Part shown: positions 25,768 to 33,881 of the stretch, one piece after another
Layout: the number at the start of each line of letters is the position of its first letter
Position numbering within the stretch: position 1 is the first letter of the stretch
Assembly: GCA_017631315.1 (NCBI GenBank)
Contig: JAGBTN010000013.1
Coordinates: forward strand, 1-49,593
Direction of reading: 5' to 3'
Length of the DNA stretch: 49,593 bases
From: Bacteroidaceae bacterium
GTDB taxonomy: Bacteria > Bacteroidota > Bacteroidia > Bacteroidales > Bacteroidaceae
Notes under the pieces: generated by a model
Told to the model about the DNA's origin: nothing
The model's database searches: none
Seen by the model: the letters and a program-made list of their open reading frames with translations, nothing else
Position numbers and translations under genes: made by a program

Positions 25768-26460
25768 ATGGCCTGTATCCTGCATATTGAGACAAGCACA
25801 AAAGCCTGTTCCGTAGCATTAAGCGAAAACGGAAGCCTCATCTTTCACAAAGAAGACATCGAAGGACCTAACCACTCCGTCGTATGCGGCGTCTTTGTGG
25901 ACGAAGCCCTCTCATTTGCCAACTCCCACGCCATCCCCGTCGACGCCGTAGCCGTAAGCGAAGGTCCCGGCAGTTATACCGGATTGCGCATCGGCGTCTC
26001 ACTGGCAAAAGGCGTATGCTATGGGCGCGACCTCCCACTGCTGAGCGTACCCACACTGAAGCTCCTGTGCGTCCCCGTGCTGCTTGGCAAAGAAGAACTC
26101 CCGGAAGACGCCTTGCTCGTCCCCATGATAGATGCCCGACGAATGGAAGTTTACAGCGCCGTCTATAGCCGCGCCCTCCAAGAAGTACGCCCCATCGGAG
26201 CAGACATCGTGGACGCCGACACCTATCTCCCATACCTTGAAAAACACCCCGTCTACTTCTTCGGCGACGGAGCCATGAAGTGCAAAAACGTCATACAACA
26301 CACAAATGCACACTTCATCGAAGGAATCATTCCACTTGCAAAATGGATGTTCCCCCTGGCAGAACGCTCACTGCACCTCGGCGAGAAACAAGACGTAGCA
26401 TACTTCGAACCCTTCTACCTGAAGGACTTCGTAGCAGTAAAATCCAAAAGCTTACTCTAA
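25768..26460 (+). CDS. tsaB: tRNA threonylcarbamoyladenosine biosynthesis protein TsaB
   Basis: TsaB is the partner of TsaD in making the t6A modification at position 37 of ANN-decoding tRNAs. The 230 residues show the ASKHA N-lobe: ILHIETSTKACSVAL at the start, EGPNHS, VSEGPGSYTGLRIGVSLAKGVCYG (about 70-93) and VPTLKLL, then MIDARRMEVYSAVY. It begins a long co-directional run that includes murA, rimM, dxr and rseP; the next gene starts 7 bp after its stop codon. Confidence 0.95.
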   Translation: MACILHIETSTKACSVALSENGSLIFHKEDIEGPNHSVVCGVFVDEALSFANSHAIPVDAVAVSEGPGSYTGLRIGVSLAKGVCYGRDLPLLSVPTLKLLCVPVLLGKEELPEDALLVPMIDARRMEVYSAVYSRALQEVRPIGADIVDADTYLPYLEKHPVYFFGDGAMKCKNVIQHTNAHFIEGIIPLAKWMFPLAERSLHLGEKQDVAYFEPFYLKDFVAVKSKSLL

Positions 26461-26467
26461 ATCATCA

Positions 26468-27064
26468 ATGCAATACAACACACAAAGAGAACAACTCACA
26501 ATGCCAGAATACGGCCGCAGCATACAAAAAATGGTTGATATGGCTGTGCAAATGGCAGACAGGGCAGAGCGTCAGCAATGTGCCAACACAATTGTGAAGA
26601 TAATGTCGGGAATCCTTCCCGCAACAACCAACAAAGCCGACGACGAACATCGCCTTTGGAACCATTTGGCACGCATCGCCCACTACAAACTCGACATTGA
26701 TTATCCCGTTGATATCATCCCTCAAGAAGAGGCGCAAGCACATCCCGCACCAATCCCTTACCCTGCAAAGGATATCAAACGTCGGCACTATGGGCACCTT
26801 GTGGAGCAAGCCCTGGGATATGTAATGACACTCGAAGACGAGGAAAAACGCCTGTTCTTCACAGAAAACATTGCCAACCAGATGAAGCAAAACCTCTACA
26901 TCTGGAACAAGGATTCAATGGACAATGCACTCGTTGCCCAAGACATTGAACGATATTCTAACGGCAAATTGCATTTGGATTTAGACAATTTCACCTTCGA
27001 GCCCGTTGGAGAATCTCCCCTGCAACGCGCCGACAACAGCAAGAAACGCAAAAGAAGAAAGTAG
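26468..27064 (+). CDS. DUF4290 protein
   Basis: The protein has 198 residues, starts MQYNTQREQLTMPEYGR and is largely alpha-helical. It ends in a basic tail (NSKKRKRRK). It belongs to the Bacteroidetes family DUF4290, recognisable by the MPEYGRxIQ opening, the WNHLARIAHYKLDIDYP segment and the YGxxVE stretch; function is unknown. There is no signal peptide, so it is cytoplasmic. It lies 7 bp after tsaB and 3 bp before murA, an arrangement I recall from other Bacteroidales genomes, so a link to cell-wall or translation functions is possible but unproven. Confidence 0.85.
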   Translation: MQYNTQREQLTMPEYGRSIQKMVDMAVQMADRAERQQCANTIVKIMSGILPATTNKADDEHRLWNHLARIAHYKLDIDYPVDIIPQEEAQAHPAPIPYPAKDIKRRHYGHLVEQALGYVMTLEDEEKRLFFTENIANQMKQNLYIWNKDSMDNALVAQDIERYSNGKLHLDLDNFTFEPVGESPLQRADNSKKRKRRK

Positions 27065-27067
27065 AAT

Positions 27068-28375
27068 ATGGCATCATTCATCATAGAAGGCGGGCATAGA
27101 CTGAAGGGCGAGATTGCACCTCAGGGCGCAAAGAACGAGGCACTCCAAGTGCTTTGTGCTGTTTTGCTGACCGACGAACCTGTCCGCATCAAGAACATAC
27201 CCAACATTGTTGATGTAAACAATCAGATACAGTTGTTGCGCGACATGGGTGTGGAGGTGACAGAACACAACGAACACGATTATACATTCGTTGCCAAACA
27301 GTTTGATGATCTGTATCTCGGCAGCGAGGCATACACACAGCGCTGCAGGCAATTACGTGGCAGTGTGATGATGCTTGGTCCGCTTTTGGCAAGACGAGGC
27401 AAGGCAATCGTTGCTAAACCCGGTGGTGATCAAATTGGCAGACGTAGGCTCGACACACACTTTCACGGCATACAGAAACTTGGTGGCAAGTTCACGTATG
27501 ATGAGAACAAGTATCTTTACCATGTGGAAACCGAGCAGCTCAAGGGTGCTTACATGCTTTTGGACGAAGCCTCGGTTACCGGCACTGCTAACATTATCAT
27601 GACGGCAGTACTGGCAGAGGGCACGACAACCATCTACAATGCTGCTTGCGAACCATACATTCAGCAGTTGTGCCGTATGTTGTGTTCTATGGGGGCACGC
27701 ATTTCTGGCATTGGCAGCAACCTGCTTACCATTGAAGGCGTTACAAGTCTTCATGGCACGGAGCACACCATCTTGCCCGACATGATTGAGGTTGGCTCGT
27801 TTATTGGCATGGCGGCAATGGTGGGTGATGGTGTACGCATCTGCAATGCTGCCGTGAAAGAGCTGGGAATCATTCCAGATACTTTTCGCCGTTTGGGCAT
27901 CCGAATTGACCAGGACGGTGATGACCTCTTCATTCCGAAGCAGGAGCATTATGAGATAGAGAGTTTCATTGATGGTTCGTTCATGACGTTCAGCGATGCT
28001 CCGTGGCCTGGCTTTACGCCCGACCTGTTGAGTGTTTTGCTCGTGGTGAGCACACAAGCCAAGGGTTCTGTGCTTATCCATCAGAAGATGTTCGAGAGCC
28101 GACTCTTCTTTGTGGACAAGCTGATTGACATGGGTGCACAGATTATTCTCTGCGACCCTCACAGGGCGGTTGTAGTAGGCCATGACAATCAGCGACGGCT
28201 CCATGCAGGCCGCATGACGAGTCCCGACATCCGTGCGGGCATTGCCTTGCTCATTGCAGCCATGAGTGCGCAGGGCACGAGCCGGATTGACAATGTGGGA
28301 CAGATTGACCGCGGCTATGAAAACATCGAGGCACGTCTTTGTTCTCTCGGTGCAAAGATAAAGAGAGTGGAATAA
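27068..28375 (+). CDS. murA: UDP-N-acetylglucosamine 1-carboxyvinyltransferase with Asp in place of the active-site Cys
   Basis: MurA transfers enolpyruvate from PEP to UDP-GlcNAc in the first committed step of peptidoglycan synthesis, in the cytoplasm. The 435 residues show the EPT fold (EIAPQGAKNEALQVL with the catalytic Lys/Asn near 22-23, LDEASVTGTANIIM, ILPDMIEVGSFIGMAAM). The mobile loop reads AKPGGDQIGRRRLDTH, so residue 121 is Asp (GAT) where E. coli has Cys115, the residue fosfomycin alkylates. Asp variants are active in other bacteria and are not inhibited by fosfomycin. It lies 3 bp after the DUF4290 gene. Confidence 0.95.
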   Translation: MASFIIEGGHRLKGEIAPQGAKNEALQVLCAVLLTDEPVRIKNIPNIVDVNNQIQLLRDMGVEVTEHNEHDYTFVAKQFDDLYLGSEAYTQRCRQLRGSVMMLGPLLARRGKAIVAKPGGDQIGRRRLDTHFHGIQKLGGKFTYDENKYLYHVETEQLKGAYMLLDEASVTGTANIIMTAVLAEGTTTIYNAACEPYIQQLCRMLCSMGARISGIGSNLLTIEGVTSLHGTEHTILPDMIEVGSFIGMAAMVGDGVRICNAAVKELGIIPDTFRRLGIRIDQDGDDLFIPKQEHYEIESFIDGSFMTFSDAPWPGFTPDLLSVLLVVSTQAKGSVLIHQKMFESRLFFVDKLIDMGAQIILCDPHRAVVVGHDNQRRLHAGRMTSPDIRAGIALLIAAMSAQGTSRIDNVGQIDRGYENIEARLCSLGAKIKRVE

Positions 28376-28407
28376 CTTCCTTTCGAAACAGTGGTTACAG
28401 AAAGACA

Positions 28408-28917
28408 ATGATTCAGGAAGACGAAGTTTACAAGATAGGACGCATAGGGCGAACTCATGGCATCAAGGGCGAGTTGTCGTTCCATTTCACGGATGATGTG
28501 TGGGATCGTGCTGAGGGCGAATACCTTTTTCTGCGTGTGGATGGCATTCTTGTGCCGTTCTTTCTCGAGGAATATCGTTTCCGCAGTGACAGCACGGCAC
28601 TGGTGAAGTTTCTGCATTACGACTCTGCCAACGATGTTCAGTTCATGGTGGGTTGCGATGTTTTCTTCCCCCATTCGCTGACACCAGAGGCGGACGAGGA
28701 TGCGGAATACACTTGGCGATACTTCACGGGCTTTGAGCTTCACGACGAAGTGGCAGGCCTGCTTGGAACTATCGACTATGTGGACGACTCGACGCAGAAC
28801 ATTCTTTTCCACGTTGGCAACAATCTTATTCCTGCTGCCGAGGCGTGGATTACGGATATCAACCATAAGGAGCGCACCATTCGCATGGCGTTGCCCGAAG
28901 GATTGCTTGACTTGTGA
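28408..28917 (+). CDS. rimM: Ribosome maturation factor RimM
   Basis: RimM binds S19 and helps assemble the head of the 30S subunit. The 169 residues start MIQEDEVYKIGRIGRTHGIKGEL, the standard RimM opening, and contain the PRC-barrel part (YFTGFELHDEVAGLLGTIDYVDD...NILFHV). The C-terminal KERTIRMALPEGLLDL is also typical. ATG 28408 is preferred because the conserved domain begins there; upstream codons to 28339 overlap murA. The dxr ATG follows the stop codon by 2 bp. Confidence 0.93.
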   Translation: MIQEDEVYKIGRIGRTHGIKGELSFHFTDDVWDRAEGEYLFLRVDGILVPFFLEEYRFRSDSTALVKFLHYDSANDVQFMVGCDVFFPHSLTPEADEDAEYTWRYFTGFELHDEVAGLLGTIDYVDDSTQNILFHVGNNLIPAAEAWITDINHKERTIRMALPEGLLDL

Positions 28918-28919
28918 AT

Positions 28920-30074
28920 ATGAAAAAGAAGATATGTATACTTGGCTCCACGGGGAGCATCGGCACTCAGACGCTGGAGGTCATCTCCGAGCACCCTGAC
29001 CTTTTCGAGGCATACGTGCTGACGGCGAACTCAAGGGCCGACCTGCTCATACAGCAGGCAAGGCAGTATCAGCCTTGCTGCGTGGTGATTGCCGACGAGA
29101 GCAAGTACGAATATGTGCGTGAGGCATTGGCAGACGAGCCGATACAGGTGTATGCCGGGGCCGATGCCTTGTGCCAGGTGGTGCAGATGGAGCCGGTGGA
29201 TGTGGTGCTGACGGCGCTTGTGGGCTTCAGCGGACTGCGCCCTACCATCAGTGCCATCAAGGCCGGCAAGCCTATTGCCCTTGCCAACAAGGAGACGCTT
29301 GTTGTGGCCGGCGAACTCATCACCCGTCTCTGTTTGGAGAACAAGGTGCCGTTGTTGCCTGTCGACAGCGAGCATAGCGCCATCTTCCAAAGCCTTATGG
29401 GCGAGGAAAGTCCCATTGAGAAACTTATCCTCACTGCCAGCGGCGGTCCGTTCCGCACGTTCTCGCTCGATCAGCTCCGCAGGGTGACGCCGGCACAGGC
29501 ACTGCAGCACCCCAACTGGGATATGGGGGCAAAGATTACCATCGACAGTGCATCGATGATGAACAAAGGCCTTGAGGTCATCGAGGCACGATGGCTCTTC
29601 GACGTTACGCCCGACAAGATTCAGGTTGTGGTGCATCCGCAGAGCATTCTGCACAGTGCAGTTCAGTTTGAAGACGGTGCTGTGAAGGGGCAACTCGGCA
29701 TGCCCGACATGCGTGTGCCCATACAACTTGCCCTGTCCTACCCCTTCCGTCTGAAGAGTTCCTTTCCCCGCATCGACTGGTGGGGCCTGAAGGATCTCAC
29801 CTTCGAGAAGCCCGACACGGAGAAGTTCCGCTGCCTGCAGATGGCATACGAAGCACTGCACATGGGCGGCAACGCAGCCTGCATTGTCAACGCTGCCAAC
29901 GAAGTGGCCAATCTGGCCTTCCGCCAGGAGCGTTGCGGCTTTCTGCAAATGGCAGACATCATAGAGCAGACACTCGCCCGGGTGGCCCATCAGGAAAGCC
30001 TCTCCCTGCAGGACTACCTCGACTGCGACCGCGAGTCGCGCATCGTTGCAAACGAACTCATCGGAAACCCTTAA
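28920..30074 (+). CDS. dxr: 1-deoxy-D-xylulose 5-phosphate reductoisomerase
   Basis: Dxr converts DXP to MEP with NADPH, the first committed step of the MEP isoprenoid pathway, whose later enzyme IspG is also in this window. The 384 residues open KKKICILGSTGSIGTQTLEV (NADPH-binding GSTGSIG). PVDSEHSAIFQ holds the metal ligands, LTASGGPFR and GAKITIDSASMMNKGLEVIEA bind substrate and metal, and the C-terminal helical domain follows. A GTG at 28914 overlaps the rimM stop, but ATG 28920 fits the family start better. The stop codon lies inside the first unit of a 22-bp repeat array. Confidence 0.95.
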   Translation: MKKKICILGSTGSIGTQTLEVISEHPDLFEAYVLTANSRADLLIQQARQYQPCCVVIADESKYEYVREALADEPIQVYAGADALCQVVQMEPVDVVLTALVGFSGLRPTISAIKAGKPIALANKETLVVAGELITRLCLENKVPLLPVDSEHSAIFQSLMGEESPIEKLILTASGGPFRTFSLDQLRRVTPAQALQHPNWDMGAKITIDSASMMNKGLEVIEARWLFDVTPDKIQVVVHPQSILHSAVQFEDGAVKGQLGMPDMRVPIQLALSYPFRLKSSFPRIDWWGLKDLTFEKPDTEKFRCLQMAYEALHMGGNAACIVNAANEVANLAFRQERCGFLQMADIIEQTLARVAHQESLSLQDYLDCDRESRIVANELIGNP

Positions 30075-30158
30075 CCATTATTGCAATAACCCTTAACCTT
30101 TCCGCCGATAATGCTTAACCATTATCCCGGAAACCCTTAAGCATTATTCGGGCAGAAG
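30071..30158. repeat. 22-bp-periodic array between dxr and rseP
   Basis: TTAA cores stand at 30071, 30093, 30115 and 30137, exactly 22 bp apart. Units are like TTAACCATTATTGCAATAACCC with variation in the second half. A 20-nt stretch at 30063-30082 recurs at 30129-30148 with one mismatch. The first unit contains the dxr stop codon; the last ends 34 bp before the rseP ATG. Confidence 0.75.
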
Positions 30159-30192
30159 CACAGTGCCTCTGCCACAAGAGACAAACAAGACT

Positions 30193-31611
30193 ATGGAAAC
30201 AGTACTTATAAAAGCCCTGCAGCTGCTTTGCTGCCTCAGCCTGTTGGTCGTTCTGCACGAAGGCGGCCACTTCGGTTTCGCCAAACTCTTCGGCGTGAAA
30301 GTAGAGAAATTCTTCATGTTCTTCGACTACAAGTTCAAACTCTTCAGCACAAAGAGCAAGTGGTTCACCCGACTCTTCCCACGCTTCAAGAACAACGAGA
30401 CCGAGTACGGCATCGGTTGGATACCACTTGGCGGATACGTAAAGATAGCCGGCATGATAGACGAAAGCATGGACACCGAACAGATGAAACAGCCGGCACA
30501 GCCCGACGAGTTTCGCTCTAAGCCCGTGTGGCAACGCTTCTTCATCATGTTTGGCGGCGTGCTGATGAACCTCATCACCGCCTGGGTCATCTACAGCCTC
30601 GTCCTCCTCGCATGGGGACGCGACTACATTCCCATGACAAGCATAGAGAAAGGCTTCCAGTACAACGAGCAGGCACGCTCCATAGGCTTTCAGAACGGCG
30701 ACATACCCATCAGCGCCGACGGCAAAGAAATAGCAGAATTCAGCCTCGGACCAGTGATACGCACCATCTCCAACGCAAGCACCGTAACCGTACTGCGCAA
30801 CGGAGAAGAAGTAGAACTGCAAATGCCCGAAGACGGACTCTCAATGCTGCAGATGATGCAGGCACAGCCACAATTCCTCACACCCCTGGCAGGCTCCTTC
30901 ATCAAGTCAGTCGCTCCCAATTCCCCAGCAGACAAAGCAGGCATCAAAGCAGGCATGAAACTGATAGCCGTCAACGGCAAAGACATCTACACCTGGGGAG
31001 ACTTCGACAACGAAGTAACACTCCGCCGCCAGGACGTACTCGCCTCGCCCGACTGCACAGCAGCCGACAGCCTCCACTGGCGCACACTCAATGTCGTTGT
31101 TGCCTCTGCCGACATGAGCCGGAAAGACACCCTCAGCCTGCAACTCGACGAACAATACCTGATGGGCGTCACACGCCACATCCCCGACTACAAAGTAGAA
31201 CACCTCGACTACAACCTGGCAAACTGCATCCCTGCCGGTTTGGACTACGGATGGAAAATGCTTAAAAACTACGTCAGCGACCTCAAATACGTGGCAAGTG
31301 CCGAGGGCGCAAAGAGCGTAGGCTCGTTCATCACCATCGGCAACATCTTCCCCGCCACATGGGATTGGCAGCAGTTCTGGATGCTCACCGCACTCATCAG
31401 CATCATCCTTGCCGTAATGAACATCCTGCCCATTCCCGGCCTCGACGGCGGACACATCGTGCTGCTCTTCTACGAAGGCATTACAGGTCACCAACCATCG
31501 GACAAGGCGATGGAATGGATAGAACGCATAGGCATCTTCATTCTCATTGCACTCATGCTGCTTGCCATGAGCAACGATTTCCGAAACTTCATACTACCAC
31601 TCTTCTTCTGA
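30193..31611 (+). CDS. rseP: Site-2 zinc metalloprotease RseP
   Basis: RseP cleaves membrane-bound substrates, such as anti-sigma factors, inside the inner membrane. The 472 residues have the zinc motif HEGGH (22-26) in the first transmembrane helix, a second hydrophobic segment (MFGGVLMNLITAWVIYSLVLL), two PDZ-like regions (the second with PNSPADKAGIKAGMKLIAVNG), and the C-terminal NILPIPGLDGGH near residue 417 giving the third zinc ligand. The frame is open from a GTG at 30163, but METVLIKALQ is the natural first helix. An anti-sigma-like protein is encoded at 41020-41412, though no direct link can be shown. Confidence 0.93.
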   Translation: METVLIKALQLLCCLSLLVVLHEGGHFGFAKLFGVKVEKFFMFFDYKFKLFSTKSKWFTRLFPRFKNNETEYGIGWIPLGGYVKIAGMIDESMDTEQMKQPAQPDEFRSKPVWQRFFIMFGGVLMNLITAWVIYSLVLLAWGRDYIPMTSIEKGFQYNEQARSIGFQNGDIPISADGKEIAEFSLGPVIRTISNASTVTVLRNGEEVELQMPEDGLSMLQMMQAQPQFLTPLAGSFIKSVAPNSPADKAGIKAGMKLIAVNGKDIYTWGDFDNEVTLRRQDVLASPDCTAADSLHWRTLNVVVASADMSRKDTLSLQLDEQYLMGVTRHIPDYKVEHLDYNLANCIPAGLDYGWKMLKNYVSDLKYVASAEGAKSVGSFITIGNIFPATWDWQQFWMLTALISIILAVMNILPIPGLDGGHIVLLFYEGITGHQPSDKAMEWIERIGIFILIALMLLAMSNDFRNFILPLFF

Positions 31612-31615
31612 CACC

Positions 31616-31951
31616 ATGAAACATCAACTCATCCTCATTGCTGCTGCCACACTGCTGGCAGCCTGCACACAACAAACACCCGACGAGCGTGCAGCCACCA
31701 TGCTGAAAGAAGCACGCTATGCACTGCACCATCATCACTACGACGAGGCACGCGACACCATCTTCTCGCTGCGCCGCAACTGCCCCACAGCCATCGAAGC
31801 ACGCAAGCAAGCCATTCTCCTGCTCGACAGCATTGAAATGATGGCCGCCACAGACAGCCTCCGGCTCGCAACAGGCGAAGAATGGGAACGCCTCGACATA
31901 AAAAGACAATTCTTCGAACGCAAACTGCAAGAAGACCTGAAGAAAGAATGA
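31616..31951 (+). CDS. Small lipoprotein of unknown function
   Basis: The protein has 111 residues with a lipoprotein signal (MKHQLILIAAATLLAAC, Cys17). The mature part is predicted helical and charged (TPDERAATMLKEARYALHHHHYDEARDTIFSLRRNCP...), resembling a short TPR-like hairpin, and it ends KLQEDLKKE. I do not recognise a named family. It starts 4 bp after rseP and its stop codon overlaps the CCA-adding enzyme start by 4 bp (ATGA), so all three are translationally coupled. Confidence 0.75.
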   Translation: MKHQLILIAAATLLAACTQQTPDERAATMLKEARYALHHHHYDEARDTIFSLRRNCPTAIEARKQAILLLDSIEMMAATDSLRLATGEEWERLDIKRQFFERKLQEDLKKE

Positions 31952-33519
31952 CCATACAGGACGCCATACAGGAATACGACAAGTTCAGAGGACGGACACG
32001 AGAGACCGACTCGCTTCGAGCCATCGACAATCCGCTCCTGCACCGCATCGGCAAAGCGGCAGATGCGCTGGGGCTGGAGTGCTACGTCGTAGGCGGATAT
32101 GTTCGCGACATCATTCTGGAACGTCCGTCGAAGGACATCGACTGTGTGGTGGTAGACCCTAACCTCGACAAGCATCAAGACGGACCAGGCATCCGCCTGG
32201 CACATGCCTTGGCAAAAGAACTCGGACGCAGTGCCCACGTCAGCATCTTCCGCAACTTCGGCACAGCACAACTCAAGTGGCGCGACCAGGAAGTGGAGTT
32301 TGTGGGAGCACGCAAAGAGAGTTATCAGAGGAACAGCCGTAAGCCCATCGTGGAAGACGGCACACTCGACGACGACCTGCACCGCCGCGACTTCACCATC
32401 AATGCCCTTGCCGTCTGCCTCAACGAAGGACGATACGGCGAACTCATCGACCTCTTCGACGGTCTGCTCGATCTCGAAGACGGCATCATTGCCACACCAC
32501 TCGACCCCGATATCACCTTCAGCGACGACCCGCTCCGCATGATGCGCTGCATCCGTTTTGCCACACAACTGCGTTTCAAAATAGAGGAAGAGACGGCCGA
32601 TGCACTGAGTCGCAACGCCGAGCGCATCAAGATTATCTCGCAAGAGCGCATTATCGACGAACTCAACAAGATAATGATGACATCGACACCAAGCATCGGT
32701 TTCATCGAGCTGAGTCGGAGCGGACTGCTCCCCATCATATTGCCCGAGATTGCAGCACTCGAAGGAGTAGAGTCGCGCAACGGCAGAGCCCACAAAGACA
32801 ACTTCTACCATACACTCGAAGTACTGGACAACATAAGTAGACAGACCCCCCAACCCCCTTTAGGGGGAGAACAAGAATCACAATGCGACGGAAAAACTCC
32901 CCCTAAAGGGGGTTGGGGGGTCTTCTTACGCTGGGCAGCCCTCCTGCACGACATCGGCAAGCCTCGCAGCAAACGATGGGACAACCAGACCGGCTGGACG
33001 TTCCACAACCACAACTTCATCGGGCAGAAGATGGTGCCGCCACTCTTCCGCCGCATGAAGCTCCCCACTGACGAACGCATGACCTACGTGGAGAAACTCG
33101 TAGGACTGCACATGCGCCCCATAGCCATTGCCGACGACGTCGTGACCGACAGCGCCGTCCGCCGTCTGCTCTTCGAGGCAGGCGAAGACATCGACGACCT
33201 GATGCGCCTCTGCGAAGCCGACATCACCAGCAAGAACAGAGATAAGAAGAAACACTTCCTGCAGAATTTCCAACTCGTGCGAGAAAAGCTCGCCGACCTG
33301 GAGGCACGCGACAACTATCGCACCTGGCACAATCCCATCACGGGCGAGGAAATCATGGAAACCTTCGGCCTGCAGCCTTGCAGAGAGGTCGGCATCCTGA
33401 AGCAAGCCGTCAAAGACGCCATCTGGAACTCCGTCATACCCAACGACCACGATGCCGCTTTCCAGTTCATGAAAGAGAAAGCACAAGAAATGGGGCTCAG
33501 TCCCACAGCATCGAAATAA
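31948..33519 (+). CDS. cca: CCA-adding tRNA nucleotidyltransferase with HD domain and in-frame palindromic insertion
   Basis: The enzyme adds or repairs the 3' CCA of tRNAs. From ATG 31948 it has 523 residues. The head has VVGGYVRDIIL (47-57) and SKDIDCVVVD with the catalytic Asp63/Asp65, then the RDFTINA motif and RRIRFATQL-like neck (MMRCIRFATQLRF). The HD region has FYHTLEVLDNI and LLHDIGKP. Residues about 299-325 (RQTPQPPLGG...PPKGGWGVF) are encoded by a perfect inverted repeat and interrupt the HD domain between its first and second helices, where relatives have only a short loop. The frame is kept, so the gene may still work. It is the last gene of the tsaB run. Confidence 0.92.
   Translation: MTIQDAIQEYDKFRGRTRETDSLRAIDNPLLHRIGKAADALGLECYVVGGYVRDIILERPSKDIDCVVVDPNLDKHQDGPGIRLAHALAKELGRSAHVSIFRNFGTAQLKWRDQEVEFVGARKESYQRNSRKPIVEDGTLDDDLHRRDFTINALAVCLNEGRYGELIDLFDGLLDLEDGIIATPLDPDITFSDDPLRMMRCIRFATQLRFKIEEETADALSRNAERIKIISQERIIDELNKIMMTSTPSIGFIELSRSGLLPIILPEIAALEGVESRNGRAHKDNFYHTLEVLDNISRQTPQPPLGGEQESQCDGKTPPKGGWGVFLRWAALLHDIGKPRSKRWDNQTGWTFHNHNFIGQKMVPPLFRRMKLPTDERMTYVEKLVGLHMRPIAIADDVVTDSAVRRLLFEAGEDIDDLMRLCEADITSKNRDKKKHFLQNFQLVREKLADLEARDNYRTWHNPITGEEIMETFGLQPCREVGILKQAVKDAIWNSVIPNDHDAAFQFMKEKAQEMGLSPTASK
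32844..32922. repeat. Palindromic element inserted in frame in cca
   Basis: Two perfectly inverted 26-bp arms (32844-32869 and 32897-32922) flank a 27-nt spacer. Each arm holds its own small palindrome (CCCCCTTTAGGGGG or its complement). It encodes PPLGG and PPKGGWG within the HD domain. The C-run/G-run style recurs at 39902-39921 and 44482-44586. Confidence 0.85.
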
Positions 33520-33570
33520 CACAGGCAGACATACCTTTTTTTCAGCCAACCTGGAGTGGAGTCCGCAACC

Positions 33571-33599
33571 ACGCATCCATTTTCCCAAGTGGACTGCAG
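33571..33599 (-). repeat. Dispersed 29-nt repeat, copy 2 (reverse)
   Basis: Read on the minus strand it matches 3855-3883 at 27 of 29 positions (CTGCAGTCCACTTGG...GGATGCGT). It lies 52 bp after the cca stop codon. Confidence 0.7.
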
Positions 33600-33630
33600 A
33601 CGCAAAAATCAGCCACTCGTCGGCTTCTCA

Positions 33631-33715
33631 AACTACTCGTGAGTAATTGACAAACTTCTGCAGAGAAGTTGGGCAACTTCACTGCAGAAGTTGGCGAAGT
33701 TCTCTCGTGTGTTTT
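33631..33715 (+). repeat. Dispersed 85-nt palindromic repeat, copy 2
   Basis: It matches 3937-4021 with 9 differences and no gaps. Its centre is an almost perfect long palindrome: AACTTCTGCAG, GAAGTTG, CAACTTC, CTGCAGAAGTT nested around GG with one A-A mismatch. TACTCGTGAGTA at its left is a separate small palindrome. Confidence 0.85.
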
Positions 33716-33815
33716 CTTAGCCCCTCGTAAAGAGGTTGTTTTTGTCTCGTATCTTGTCTGTAAAACAAAAAAGAATAATTTCTTTTTCAATAAATTAAAA
33801 TTTCTTTTAGAAAAG

Positions 33816-33846
33816 TTTGTTTGTGTTATCTAAATTTGTAATTTTG
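33816..33846 (+). promoter_or_regulatory. Promoter of the AT-rich secreted trio
   Basis: TTTG (33816-33819), 19 bp, then TAATTTTG (33839-33846): an exact Bacteroidetes -33/-7 layout, 35 bp before the ATG at 33882. A second -7-like box, TAAATTTG, lies at 33831-33838. Confidence 0.6.
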
Positions 33847-33881
33847 GGCAGACTTTTGTATAACCTTAAAATTATCTAACT

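Noticed and set aside
30071-30158. Array considered as a CRISPR
   Set aside because: It has the same structure: 22-bp period with no spacers and no cas genes nearby.
31738-32853. 371-codon minus-strand frame opposite the CCA-adding enzyme
   Set aside because: The plus-strand gene shows complete nucleotidyltransferase and HD motifs; this is antisense.
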